A stretch of 64,000 nt of DNA from Ramlibacter agri (GTDB lineage: Bacteria > Pseudomonadota > Gammaproteobacteria > Burkholderiales > Burkholderiaceae_C). Below the pieces are notes generated by a model. It worked only from the letters and a program-made list of their open reading frames with translations. It made no database searches and was not told where the DNA came from. A program made the translations under genes and the position numbers. The stretch lies in assembly GCF_012927085.1 (NCBI RefSeq), contig NZ_JABBFX010000001.1:3472001-3536000 (forward strand), written 5' to 3'. Each line of letters begins with the position of its first letter. The first letter of the stretch is position 1. Of the stretch, positions 51,907-60,753 are shown piece by piece.

Positions 51907-52872
51907 ATGACGACGCCGCCGCCCGCTGGCCGTGCCCGCACGGGTGCGCACATGGACCGGCTGTTCGGCTGGGCTGCCCGCGCCGCCGCGCTGCTGACGC
52001 TGGGCCTGCTGCTCGGCATCCTCGTCTCGCTGGTGGTCGGCGCCGCCCCCGCGATCTCCAAGTACGGCCTGGGCTTCTTCGCCTCCACCGTCTGGGATCC
52101 CCCGAACAACGAGTTCGGCGGCCTGGTGATGATCTACGGCACCCTGGCCACCTCCTTCATCGCGCTGCTGATCGCGGTGCCGGTGAGCTTCGGCATCGCG
52201 CTGTTCCTCACCGAGCTGTCCCCGAGCTGGCTGAAGCGCCCGCTGGGCACCGCCATCGAACTGCTCGCCGCCGTGCCCTCCATCGTCTACGGCATGTGGG
52301 GCCTGCTGGTGTTCGGGCCGCTGCTCGCGACCTTCGTGCAGCAGCCGCTGCAGAAGCTGTTCGCCGGCGTGCCGGTGCTCGGCGCGCTGTTCTCCGGCCC
52401 GCCGGTGGGCATCGGCCTCCTTTCCGCCGGGATCATCCTGGCGATCATGATCATTCCCTTCATCGCGTCGGTGATGCGCGACGTCTTCGACGTCACCCCG
52501 TCGATGCTCAAGGAGTCGGCCTACGCGCTGGGCTCCACCACCTGGGAAGTGGTGTTCAAGGTGGTGCTGCCCTACACCAAGGGCGGCGTCATCGGCGGCG
52601 TCATGCTGGGCCTGGGCCGCGCCCTGGGCGAGACCATGGCCGTGACCTTCGTCATCGGCAACTTCAACCAGCTCGACTCCATCAGCCTGTTCGCGCCCGC
52701 CAACAGCATCACGTCCGCGCTCGCCAACGAGTTCGCCGAAGCGGCCAGCGGCATGCACCAGGCGGCCCTGATGTACCTGGGCCTGGTGCTGTTCTTCATC
52801 ACCCTCGTGGTGCTGGCGCTGTCCAAGCTGCTGCTGATGCGCCTGCAACGCAACGAAGGAGCGCGTGCATGA
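51907..52872 (+). CDS. pstC: Phosphate ABC transporter permease PstC
   Basis: One of two permeases of the Pst system, six helices. Begins near [30 protein letters not shown]; the EAA loop [57 protein letters not shown] is typical. 321 residues from the ATG of MTTPPPAG, which has AAGGCGAG upstream and gives the usual family length; ATG at 51862 and GTG at 51820 are longer options. The stop overlaps pstA. Confidence 0.95.
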   Translation: MTTPPPAGRARTGAHMDRLFGWAARAAALLTLGLLLGILVSLVVGAAPAISKYGLGFFASTVWDPPNNEFGGLVMIYGTLATSFIALLIAVPVSFGIALFLTELSPSWLKRPLGTAIELLAAVPSIVYGMWGLLVFGPLLATFVQQPLQKLFAGVPVLGALFSGPPVGIGLLSAGIILAIMIIPFIASVMRDVFDVTPSMLKESAYALGSTTWEVVFKVVLPYTKGGVIGGVMLGLGRALGETMAVTFVIGNFNQLDSISLFAPANSITSALANEFAEAASGMHQAALMYLGLVLFFITLVVLALSKLLLMRLQRNEGARA

Positions 52873-53753
52873 AGACCGGCGAATCGCTGCTGCAGGCGGC
52901 CGACCTGGCCGCCACCCGCGAGCGCAAGTACCTGGGGCGCAAGCGCGTCAACAAGGTCGCGCTGACCCTGTCGCTCGCGGCCATGGCCTTCGGCGTGTTC
53001 TGGCTGGTGTGGATCCTGTGGTCCACACTGCAGCTGGGCGTGAGCGGCCTCAACTGGGCGACTTTGAGCGAAGTCACCCCGCCGCCCAACGAGGCGGGCG
53101 GGCTGTGGAACGCGATCTGGGGCTCGATCATGATGGTGACCCTGGCCACCGTCATCGGCACGCCGATCGGCATCATGGCGGGGGTCTACCTCGTCGAATA
53201 CGATCCCAAGGGCTGGCTGGGCACCGTCACGCGCTTCTTCAACGACATCCTGCTGTCGGCGCCGTCCATCGTGATCGGCCTGTTCGTCTACGCCGTGATC
53301 GTCGCGCGCTACAAGCAGTTTTCCGGCTGGGCCGGCGCCGCGTCGCTGTCGCTGATCGTGATCCCGGTGGTGATCCGCACCACCGAGAACATGCTGCTGC
53401 TGGTGCCGTCGGCGCTGCGCGAAGCGGCTTACGCGCTGGGCGCGCCCAAGTGGAAAGTGATCATGAAGATCACCATGCGCGCGGCCCGGGCCGGCGTCAT
53501 CACCGGCGTGCTGCTGGCCGTGGCCCGCATCTCCGGCGAGACCGCGCCGCTGCTCTTCACCGCGCTGAACAACCAGTTCTTCTCCTCGGACATGTCCGGC
53601 CCGATGTCGAGCCTGCCCGTGACGATCTTCAAGTTCGCCATGAGCCCCTACGAGAGCTGGCAGCAGCTGGCCTGGGCCGGCGTCTTCATCATCACCCTGG
53701 CCGTGCTGGGCCTGAACATCCTCGCGCGGGTGCTGACCCGCAACAAGACCTGA
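52869..53753 (+). CDS. pstA: Phosphate ABC transporter permease PstA
   Basis: The second Pst permease, 294 residues. Transmembrane helices begin near residue 30; [28 protein letters not shown] and the EAA loop [51 protein letters not shown] are family marks. ATGA overlap with pstC; pstB starts two bases after the stop region. Confidence 0.96.
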   Translation: MKTGESLLQAADLAATRERKYLGRKRVNKVALTLSLAAMAFGVFWLVWILWSTLQLGVSGLNWATLSEVTPPPNEAGGLWNAIWGSIMMVTLATVIGTPIGIMAGVYLVEYDPKGWLGTVTRFFNDILLSAPSIVIGLFVYAVIVARYKQFSGWAGAASLSLIVIPVVIRTTENMLLLVPSALREAAYALGAPKWKVIMKITMRAARAGVITGVLLAVARISGETAPLLFTALNNQFFSSDMSGPMSSLPVTIFKFAMSPYESWQQLAWAGVFIITLAVLGLNILARVLTRNKT

Positions 53754-53754
53754 C

Positions 53755-54537
53755 ATGGACGCAAACATCGCCTCCCGCGCCGCGCCCTCCAAGCTGGCCG
53801 TGCGCAACCTGAACTTCTACTACGGCAAGTTCCACGCCTTGAAGGGCATCAACCTGGACATCCCCGAGAAGAAGGTCACCGCCTTCATCGGCCCGTCCGG
53901 CTGCGGCAAGTCCACGCTGCTGCGCACCTTCAACCGCATGTACGAGCTGTACCCCGAGCAGCGCGCCGAAGGCGAGATCGTGCTCGATGGCGAGAACCTG
54001 CTCACGTCGAAGAAGGACGTGGCGCTGATCCGCGCCCGCGTCGGCATGGTGTTCCAGAAGCCCACGCCGTTCCCGATGTCCATCTACGACAACATCGCCT
54101 TCGGCGTGCGGCTGTTCGAGTCGCTGTCGGAAGCCGACATGGACGACCGCGTCGAATGGGCGCTGCGCAAGGCGGCCCTGTGGGACGAGGTGAAGGCCAA
54201 GCTGAACCAGAGCGGCTCCGGCCTGTCCGGCGGCCAGCAGCAGCGGCTGTGCATCGCGCGCGGCATCGCCATCAAGCCGGAAGTGCTGCTGCTCGACGAG
54301 CCGTGCTCCGCGCTGGACCCCATCTCCACCGGCAAGATCGAGGAGCTGATCGGGGAACTGAAGAACGACTACACCGTGGTGATCGTCACCCACAACATGC
54401 AGCAGGCGGCGCGGGTTTCCGACTACACCGCCTACATGTACCTGGGCGACCTGGTGGAAGTGGGCGAGACGGAGCAGATCTTCTTCAAGCCCAAGCGCCA
54501 GGAGACGGAAGACTACATCACGGGCCGCTTCGGCTGA
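53755..54537 (+). CDS. pstB: Phosphate ABC transporter ATPase PstB
   Basis: The nucleotide-binding subunit. Walker [21 protein letters not shown]-loop [11 protein letters not shown], signature [16 protein letters not shown], Walker [15 protein letters not shown]-loop [14 protein letters not shown]. 260 residues. The Pst-specific [20 protein letters not shown] follows Walker A. Together with PhoU it reports phosphate status to PhoR. Confidence 0.97.
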   Translation: MDANIASRAAPSKLAVRNLNFYYGKFHALKGINLDIPEKKVTAFIGPSGCGKSTLLRTFNRMYELYPEQRAEGEIVLDGENLLTSKKDVALIRARVGMVFQKPTPFPMSIYDNIAFGVRLFESLSEADMDDRVEWALRKAALWDEVKAKLNQSGSGLSGGQQQRLCIARGIAIKPEVLLLDEPCSALDPISTGKIEELIGELKNDYTVVIVTHNMQQAARVSDYTAYMYLGDLVEVGETEQIFFKPKRQETEDYITGRFG

Positions 54538-54553
54538 AGGGAGAGCCATAGTC

Positions 54554-55258
54554 ATGGCAGACAAGCATCTTTCGACCCAGTTCGACAGCGAACTCAGCTC
54601 GCTGTCCTCGCGCGTGATGGAGCTCGGCGGCCTCGTCGAGTCGCAGATCCGCCAGGCCATCTACGCGCTGGCCCATTTCAACGAGGACGCGGCGCGCGAG
54701 GTGGTCGAGACCGAGACCCGCGTGAACGCGATGGAAGTGGAGATCGACCGCGACCTCTCCTCCGTCATCGCCCGCCGCCAGCCCACCGCGCGCGACCTGC
54801 GCCTTCTGATGGCCATCTCCAAGACCACGCAGAACCTGGAGCGCGTGGGCGACGAGGCCGAGCGCATCGCGCGCATGGTCCGTTCCATCATCGAGAAGAG
54901 CGGGACCGTCCGCGCGCTGCCGGCCGGCGAGCTGAACGTCGCCGCCGACCTGGCCTCCGCGCAGCTGCGCAAGGTGCTGGACGCCTTCGCCCGGCTGGAC
55001 GTGCAGGCCGCCGTCGCCGTGCTGAAGGAGGACGACCTGCTGGACCGCGAGTTCGACGGCTTCGTCCGCAAGCTCATCACCTACATGATGGAAGATCCGC
55101 GCACGATCTCCTCCAGCCTCGACCTGCTGTTCGTGGCCAAGGCCATCGAGCGCATCGGCGATCATGCGAAGAACATCGCCGAGTTCATCATCTACGTGGT
55201 GAAGGGCGCCGACGTGCGCCACAGCCCCATGGAAACCATCGAGTCCGCCCTGAAGTGA
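54554..55258 (+). CDS. phoU: Phosphate signalling protein PhoU
   Basis: A dimeric all-helical regulator that couples Pst to PhoR and shuts off the regulon when phosphate is plentiful. Two three-helix repeats, each with the metal-binding E/DxxxD pattern (VVETETRVNAMEVEIDRD and the later ERIGDHAKNIAEFIIYVVKG). 234 residues. Ribosome site GGGAGA. Lies 16 bases after pstB, five before phoB. Confidence 0.96.
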   Translation: MADKHLSTQFDSELSSLSSRVMELGGLVESQIRQAIYALAHFNEDAAREVVETETRVNAMEVEIDRDLSSVIARRQPTARDLRLLMAISKTTQNLERVGDEAERIARMVRSIIEKSGTVRALPAGELNVAADLASAQLRKVLDAFARLDVQAAVAVLKEDDLLDREFDGFVRKLITYMMEDPRTISSSLDLLFVAKAIERIGDHAKNIAEFIIYVVKGADVRHSPMETIESALK

Positions 55259-55262
55259 AGGA

Positions 55263-55973
55263 ATGAAACAGAACCCGCGCATCCTGATCGTCGAAGACGA
55301 ACCGGCCATTGCCGAACTGGTTGCCGTCAACCTGCGCCACAACGGCATGGCGCCGGTGTGGGCGGAGGACGGCGACTCGGCGCAGCGCGAGATCGATGCC
55401 GTGCTGCCGGACGCCATCCTGCTGGACTGGATGCTGCCCGGCCAGAGCGGCGTGGCGCTGGCCCGCCGCTGGCGCGCCGATGCCCGCACCAAGGCCATCC
55501 CCATCCTGATGCTCACCGCCCGCAGTGACGAAGCGGACAAGGTGGGCGGGCTGGACGCCGGCGCCGACGACTACATCACCAAGCCCTTTTCCACGCAGGA
55601 ACTGCTGGCGCGCATCCGTGCGGTGCTGCGCCGGCGCGCCCCGGAAAAGTCCGAGGACACCGTCAGCCTGGCCGGCCTGGTGCTGGACGCCGCGGCGCAC
55701 CGCGTCACCTGGCAGGGCCGGGCGCTGAAGCTCGGTCCCACCGAGTTCAAGCTGCTCAATTACCTGATGCAGTACCCGGAGCGCGTGCACAGCCGCCAGC
55801 AGCTGCTGGACAAGGTCTGGGGCGACCACGTGTTCATCGAGGAGCGCACGGTGGACGTGCACGTGAAGCGGCTGCGCGAAGCGCTGGGCCCCGCGGCCGG
55901 CACGCTGGTGGAGACGGTGCGCGGCGCCGGCTACCGCATCACCGCGCAGCCCGCCTCGCGCGCGGCGGCCTGA
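55263..55973 (+). CDS. phoB: Response regulator PhoB
   Basis: The phosphate-starvation transcription activator. Receiver domain with acidic pocket EDEP, phosphoacceptor D55 (ILLDWMLPGQSG), LTARS and YITKPF; OmpR-type winged helix from about residue 130 (LKLGPTEFKLLNYLMQYPERVHSRQQLLDKVWGDHVFIEERTVDVHVKRLREAL). 236 residues. It should bind the Pho boxes noted at ppk1, pstS, the binding-protein gene and the lipid operon. Confidence 0.97.
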   Translation: MKQNPRILIVEDEPAIAELVAVNLRHNGMAPVWAEDGDSAQREIDAVLPDAILLDWMLPGQSGVALARRWRADARTKAIPILMLTARSDEADKVGGLDAGADDYITKPFSTQELLARIRAVLRRRAPEKSEDTVSLAGLVLDAAAHRVTWQGRALKLGPTEFKLLNYLMQYPERVHSRQQLLDKVWGDHVFIEERTVDVHVKRLREALGPAAGTLVETVRGAGYRITAQPASRAAA

Positions 55974-55989
55974 GCCAGGCGCAGAGCCC

Positions 55990-57351
55990 ATGCTCGCCCG
56001 CTTCGGCGCTTTCTTCTTCTGCATGGCCATCGGCGGCGTGGCTGGCTGGTTTGCGGGCGGCCTGCGCTTCGCCATCGAAGGCGCGCTCATGGGCGCGGTG
56101 GCCTGGGTCGTCATGGAAACGCTGCGCGCCTATCGCGTGCTGCGCTGGCTGCGCCGCGGCGAACTGCGCAATGCGCCCGCCGTCGCCGGTCTCTGGGGCG
56201 AGGCGGCCGACCGCATGCGGCGCGCGGCCAATCAGCGCGAACGGCAGGCGGCCGACGCCGAGCAGCGCCTGGAATCCTTCCTCGACGCGATCCGCTCCTC
56301 GCCCAACGGCGTGGTGCTGCTGGACCCGCACGGCCGCATCGAGTGGATCAACGACACCGCAGCCTTGCACCTCGGGCTGGACCCGCAGCGCGACCTGCAG
56401 CAGCAGGTGGTGAACCTGGTGCGCGACCCGGTGTTCAGCTTGTTCTACGGCGCCCGCACCGCCAACCAGGACATCGTGATCGCCGGGCCCGGCAGCACCG
56501 CGTCGCGCCCGCGCAAGGTCTCGCTGCGCCTGCATCCCTACGGCGAAGGACGCATCCTGCTGCTGTCACGCGACGTCACGCAGGTGGAGCAGGCCGAGAC
56601 CATGCGGCGCGACTTCGTCGCCAACGTCTCGCACGAGATCCGCACGCCGCTGACCGTGCTCTCCGGCTTCATCGAGACGCTGCAGAACCTGGACCTGCCG
56701 CTCGAGGAGCGCCGGCGCTACCTGCAGACGATGGCGCAGCAGGCGCAGCGCATGCAGACGCTGGTGAGCGACCTGCTGACCCTGTCGCGGCTGGAAGGCA
56801 GCCCCTTGCCCGGCGCCAGCGAATGGACCGAGGTCGGACAGCTGCTGGCGCAATGCGAGCAGGAGGCGAAGGCCGTCGCGGTGTCCCTGAACAAGCAGCT
56901 GGAGATCCGCTTCACGGCGGCGCCGGCTGCCGCGATTTCCGGCGCGGCCGTGGAATTGACCAGCGCCATGTCCAACCTGGTGACCAACGCCGTGCGCTAC
57001 ACGCCCAGCGGCGAGGCCATCGACATCGCGGCCGACGTGTTGCCGGACGGCCGCTTCCAGTTCTGCGTGCGGGACACCGGCCCCGGCATCGCGGCCGAAC
57101 ACCTGCCGCGCCTGACCGAGCGCTTCTACCGCGTCGACCGCAGCCGGTCGCGCGAAACCGGCGGCACCGGCCTGGGCCTGGCGATCGTGAAGCACGTGGT
57201 GCAGCGCCATGGCGGCGAGCTGAAGATCGAGAGCATGGTGGGCGTCGGCTCCACCTTCTGCATCCTGTTGCCGGCCACCCGCGTGCGGCCGTTGGCGATC
57301 ACGCCGGCCGGTAGCGCCGCACAGCCCGCCACAGAATCCACGGCAGGATGA
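55990..57351 (+). CDS. phoR: Sensor histidine kinase PhoR
   Basis: A phosphate-status sensor kinase. N-terminal hydrophobic hairpin (about 5-45) anchors it; a PAS domain (SPNGVVLLDPHGRIEWINDTA, about 100-200); HisKA with H215 in NVSHEIRTPLTVLSGF; HATPase_c with LVTNAVRYTPSG (N box), DTGPGIAAEHL (G1) and GTGLGLAIVKHVVQRHGG. 453 residues. No large periplasmic domain, so phosphate is sensed through Pst/PhoU. Its last 53 bases overlap the convergent MATE gene. Confidence 0.96.
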   Translation: MLARFGAFFFCMAIGGVAGWFAGGLRFAIEGALMGAVAWVVMETLRAYRVLRWLRRGELRNAPAVAGLWGEAADRMRRAANQRERQAADAEQRLESFLDAIRSSPNGVVLLDPHGRIEWINDTAALHLGLDPQRDLQQQVVNLVRDPVFSLFYGARTANQDIVIAGPGSTASRPRKVSLRLHPYGEGRILLLSRDVTQVEQAETMRRDFVANVSHEIRTPLTVLSGFIETLQNLDLPLEERRRYLQTMAQQAQRMQTLVSDLLTLSRLEGSPLPGASEWTEVGQLLAQCEQEAKAVAVSLNKQLEIRFTAAPAAAISGAAVELTSAMSNLVTNAVRYTPSGEAIDIAADVLPDGRFQFCVRDTGPGIAAEHLPRLTERFYRVDRSRSRETGGTGLGLAIVKHVVQRHGGELKIESMVGVGSTFCILLPATRVRPLAITPAGSAAQPATESTAG

Positions 57352-58642
57352 AGGCCAGCAGGCCCAGCGCGATGCTGCTGGCCGTCCAGAAGGCGGCCGG
57401 CGTATGCTGCGCCGGCACCGGCCCGAGGCCGCGGTAGGCGAGCGTGTAGCCGCCGACCACCCCCACGCCCCACAGCAGCACGCAATACGCCACCAGCGGC
57501 GCCACGGCGACGCGGTAGCAGCGCAGCACGAACACGCACAGCACCTGGGTGGTGTCGCCCAGGTGGAAAGCCGCCACCAGCGCCAGCAGGCCGGCCGCCA
57601 CGCTCACCACCTGCGGGTCGGAGGAGTAGATCGCCGCGATGCCATGGCGCGCCACCAGCACCGTGCCGGACAGCAGCAGGGCGAACGAGGCGCCCATGCG
57701 GAAGCCGGTGCGGATGGAGGCGCGCGCCTTCTTCGGGTCGCCGGCGCCCAGCCAGTAGCTCACGCGCGCGCTGGTGGCGATGGCCATCGACAGCGGCACC
57801 ATGTACAGCACGGCCGCCAGGTTGGACGCCACCTGATGCGCCGCGGCGGCCAGCGTGCCCTGGCGCGCGATGAACAGCGCCATCAGCGTGAAGGAGGTGA
57901 CTTCCACCGTGATGGCCAGGCCCGCCGGCACGCCCAGGCGGGCGAAGTGGCCGATGGCGCGCCAGTCGGGCGGCTCGATGCGCTGCCAGATGGCGTAGGG
58001 CCGGTACAGGTCGTCCGTGCGCACAAGCGCCACCGCGAGCGCAAGGAACAGGTAATTGGCCGCCACCGTGGCCCAGGCGCAGCCCACCGCGCCGTGCGAG
58101 TCCAGGCCGAGGCCGCCAAAGGCGAACCAGATCGTCAGCGGCACCTTCACCAGCAGCGACGCGAGCTGCAGCCAGGTCACCAGTTGCGGCTTGAGGAGAC
58201 TCTGGTTCAGCGTGCTGTAGAGGCGGAACAGCAGCGCCGGCGGCAGCGCCAGGGCCAGCACCTCGAGGTAGCTGCGCACGTCGCCCTGCAGGGCCGGCGG
58301 CACGTCGGTGGCCTGCAGCAGGAAGCCGGGGAAGAAAAGGGCGACCACGCCCACCACCGAAGCCGCGGCGGCCAGGTACAGCGCCTGCCGCACCGAGCGA
58401 CCGAGTTCCAGCTTGCGGCCGGCGCCATGCAGCTCGGCCCAGATCGGCAGCAGCGACGTCAGCACGCCCATCAAGGCCACGAACACGGTGATGTAGACGG
58501 CCGAACCCACCGAGAGCGCGGCCAGCGCCTGCTGCGAATAGCGCCCGGCCACGATGGTGTCCGTGATGCCGAACGCCATGGTGGCCAGCTGGCCGGCCAG
58601 CACCGTGCCGGCGTGGCGCGCGATGATCCCGCGTTCCGTCAC
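57299..58642 (-). CDS. MATE-family multidrug/solute exporter
   Basis: A 447-residue MATE protein with twelve hydrophobic helices. Marks: ARHAGTVLAGQLATMAFGITDTIVAGRYS at the start, GLGLDSHGAVGCAWATVAANY midway and the second-half AHQVASNLAAVLYMVPLSMAIATSARVSYWLGAGDPKKAR, typical of NorM-like MATE. Substrate cannot be told. GTG start overlaps the stop of the upstream gene (GTGA), so the two are coupled. The 3' end overlaps phoR by 53 bases on the other strand. Confidence 0.9.
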   Translation of the reverse strand: MTERGIIARHAGTVLAGQLATMAFGITDTIVAGRYSQQALAALSVGSAVYITVFVALMGVLTSLLPIWAELHGAGRKLELGRSVRQALYLAAAASVVGVVALFFPGFLLQATDVPPALQGDVRSYLEVLALALPPALLFRLYSTLNQSLLKPQLVTWLQLASLLVKVPLTIWFAFGGLGLDSHGAVGCAWATVAANYLFLALAVALVRTDDLYRPYAIWQRIEPPDWRAIGHFARLGVPAGLAITVEVTSFTLMALFIARQGTLAAAAHQVASNLAAVLYMVPLSMAIATSARVSYWLGAGDPKKARASIRTGFRMGASFALLLSGTVLVARHGIAAIYSSDPQVVSVAAGLLALVAAFHLGDTTQVLCVFVLRCYRVAVAPLVAYCVLLWGVGVVGGYTLAYRGLGPVPAQHTPAAFWTASSIALGLLAFILPWILWRAVRRYRPA

Positions 58643-60321
58643 TTCTTGCGGTACAGGAGCAGGTTGTCCTTGGCGTCGGTGGGCCGGTTCGCCGCGCCGA
58701 CCAGGGCCCACAGCTGCGGGTCCGCCACCATGCCCAGCGCGGGCTGCAGCTCCTGCGTGGTCACCAGCCAGCGGCAGCCCGATGGCTGGCCCGCGGCACG
58801 CAGGTCCAGGCCGCCGTGGAAGCGCAGTGCCGCGACCTGGGCGCGCGTCAGGCCGAAGGCCTCGACGCATTCGTTGGGATCCAGCTTCTGCACCAGGTGG
58901 CTGACCTGGGCGACGTAGCTGCGCGCGTAATCCAGCGCCGGCAGCCACAGCGTGGTCACCAGCAGCCAGCACAGCGCGGTGCCGCCGGCCGGCAGCACCA
59001 GGCTCTTCCAGATCGCCTCGCGGCTGCGGCTGGTGCGCCAGCGCACGAGCCAGGCCCAGGCCAGGGTCGCGGCCAGGGCGACGACGAAGGCGATGAGGCC
59101 GAAGCTGGCCTGGAAGCCGGGCGCGAGCCGCGCCACGTTGGCGGCGGGTCGCGGCGGGAAGCCTGTCTGGATCGCGACCCACATGATCCAGATGAACAGC
59201 GCGCAGCCGCTGAAGAACAGCAGCGTGAACCAGTCGATCAGCGAAGATGCGCTGCGCGAGAAAGTGGGTAGCGCAAAAGCCGCCAGCGTGGCGACCGCGG
59301 GCAGCCCCAGCAGCAGCGCGCGGTCGGGGTTGGGCGCCAGCATCGTGGTGGCCAGCGAGACCAGCGCGAACCACAGCGGCAGCGCCACGTGGCGGCGCGT
59401 CAGCTGGCGGCGCCAGCGCCACACGGTCCACAGCGCCAGCGGCCAGGCCGGCCAGGTGAACCAGACGATCAGGCGGAGCACCGTGTGCAATTCCTGGCCC
59501 ACGCCTTCGTTGGCGCCCAGGCGCCAGTGCCAGGTGTGGAAGCCGGCGGCGAAGGCCGAGGCCGCGGCAGCCAGCAGGATCACGAGCACGGCGCCGCCGC
59601 TGCCGCGCGCTTCCGGCGTCGCGTCATCCGGCGGATCGGTGAAGTGCAGCACGGCGCCGCCCAGGCCGAACAGCACGCCCATCGAAGGCGCGCCACTGAG
59701 GGCCAGGCCCAGCAGGCCCAGGGCGACGGCAATGCCGCCGGCCAGCAGGCGATAGGGCAGGGCCGCGAGGCCGTAGAAAGTGAGCGCCGTGAATCCCAGC
59801 TGCGCGAGCGCCGGCGTGGTCTCGTGCGACAGCTGCATCAGGCCCAGGCTCGCCACCAGGGCCAGCAGGCCGCCATCGGCCATGGCCCGCGCGTAATCGG
59901 TGGTGTGGGCCTCGCCGCCGAAGGCGAAGGGCACGGGCTGCGCGCCGGGCGTGCGGCTCAGGTAGTAGACGGCGTACCAGGTGGCGGCCAGCGTCAGCAC
60001 CAAGAGGCCGATGAAGGGCAGGCGCGCCGCGAAATCGGCGGCGACCCAGGGCGGCGCCAGCTTGATGGCCCAGGCGCCCAGCCAGTACGGCAGCAGGGCG
60101 TCGAACTCCGGCGGCTGGCCCAGCAGCGTGGGATGCAGCCAGGAAGCATGGCCAGTGGCCAGCTCGTACATGTAGCCGAAGGCCATCATGTCCTGGTTCT
60201 TCCACGGTCCGCGGCCGATGAAGCCGGGAATGACGTAGGCGGCGCAGAAAAGCAGCAGGGCCACCCGCGGCAGGCGGCGCACGGCGCTCTGGGCGACGAT
60301 GGCGGGGGTGGGCTGGTTCAC
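58639..60321 (-). CDS. Large inner-membrane protein, glycosyltransferase-like (unassigned)
   Basis: A 560-residue integral membrane protein with about twelve helices. After the first helix comes GRGPWKNQDMMAFGYMYELATG, followed by LLPYWLGAWAIKLAPPWVAADFAARLPFIGLL, a layout (early charged loop with D/E after helix 1, PYWLG...R) reminiscent of GT-C enzymes of the ArnT/GT39 type. I cannot confirm a catalytic role. GTG of VNQPTPAIVAQ chosen; an ATG at 60378 lies inside the terminator stem of rpmE and is rejected. Coupled to the MATE exporter downstream. Confidence 0.65.
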   Translation of the reverse strand: MNQPTPAIVAQSAVRRLPRVALLLFCAAYVIPGFIGRGPWKNQDMMAFGYMYELATGHASWLHPTLLGQPPEFDALLPYWLGAWAIKLAPPWVAADFAARLPFIGLLVLTLAATWYAVYYLSRTPGAQPVPFAFGGEAHTTDYARAMADGGLLALVASLGLMQLSHETTPALAQLGFTALTFYGLAALPYRLLAGGIAVALGLLGLALSGAPSMGVLFGLGGAVLHFTDPPDDATPEARGSGGAVLVILLAAAASAFAAGFHTWHWRLGANEGVGQELHTVLRLIVWFTWPAWPLALWTVWRWRRQLTRRHVALPLWFALVSLATTMLAPNPDRALLLGLPAVATLAAFALPTFSRSASSLIDWFTLLFFSGCALFIWIMWVAIQTGFPPRPAANVARLAPGFQASFGLIAFVVALAATLAWAWLVRWRTSRSREAIWKSLVLPAGGTALCWLLVTTLWLPALDYARSYVAQVSHLVQKLDPNECVEAFGLTRAQVAALRFHGGLDLRAAGQPSGCRWLVTTQELQPALGMVADPQLWALVGAANRPTDAKDNLLLYRKK

Positions 60322-60365
60322 GCGGGTGGATTGTGGCCTAAAGCTCGGTGCGGCCCCATAAACGG

Positions 60366-60390
60366 AAAAGGCAGCCATCAGCTGCCTTTT
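60366..60390. terminator. Terminator of rpmE2
   Basis: Perfect ten-base inverted repeat AAAAGGCAGC / GCTGCCTTTT with a five-base loop, 21 bases after the rpmE2 stop. A/U tracts on both sides make it able to work in both directions. Confidence 0.85.
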
Positions 60391-60410
60391 CTGCTTGGGG
60401 GCCGGAAGCC

Positions 60411-60671
60411 TTACTTGGCGGCGGCCTTGTTGCCGAACTTCTTCAGGAACTTGTCCACGCGGCCGCCCATGTCGTTCACGGACTTCTGGGTGCCCGTGTA
60501 GAAGGGGTGCGACTCGCTGGAGGTGTCCAGCTTGAACAGCGGCAGTTCGCGGCCGTCGTCCATCTTGGTCGTCTCGCGGGTGTTGACGCAGGAGCGGGTG
60601 ACGAACTTGAAGCCGTTCGACAGGTCCACGAAGCACACGTCGCGGTAGTTGGGGTGAATGCCTTCTTTCAT
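60411..60671 (-). CDS. rpmE2: 50S ribosomal protein L31 type B
   Basis: L31 of the zinc-independent type B (about 86 residues): MKEGIHPNYRDVCFVDLSNGFKF, then SSESHPFYTGTQKSVNDMGGRVDKFLKKFG. It lacks the CxxC zinc pair of type A, though two single cysteines remain. In many betaproteobacteria it directly follows rho; here four genes lie between. It keeps its own -10 (TATAAT, 60741-60746 minus) and a leader of about 64 bases with a small CGCCGG/CCGGCG stem. Confidence 0.95.
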   Translation of the reverse strand: MKEGIHPNYRDVCFVDLSNGFKFVTRSCVNTRETTKMDDGRELPLFKLDTSSESHPFYTGTQKSVNDMGGRVDKFLKKFGNKAAAK

Positions 60672-60740
60672 GGGGTCCTCGGTCAGGTCCGGTAGCCGCG
60701 CCGGGACATCCGGCGTACTTTCCGAAAGGGGAAGCCCACG

Positions 60741-60746
60741 ATTATA
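60741..60746 (-). promoter_or_regulatory. -10 element of rpmE2
   Basis: On the minus strand GCTATAATCG: perfect TATAAT. The -35 region would fall inside the last codons of the upstream pstS-like gene and has no good match. The start near 60735 gives a 64-base leader. Confidence 0.5.
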
Positions 60747-60753
60747 GCTTTTT

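Noticed and set aside
60322..60636. A longer start for the 560-residue membrane protein, e.g. the ATG at 60378
   Set aside because: It would begin within the perfect terminator stem of rpmE2 and overlap rpmE2 itself; the GTG at 60321 is preferred.
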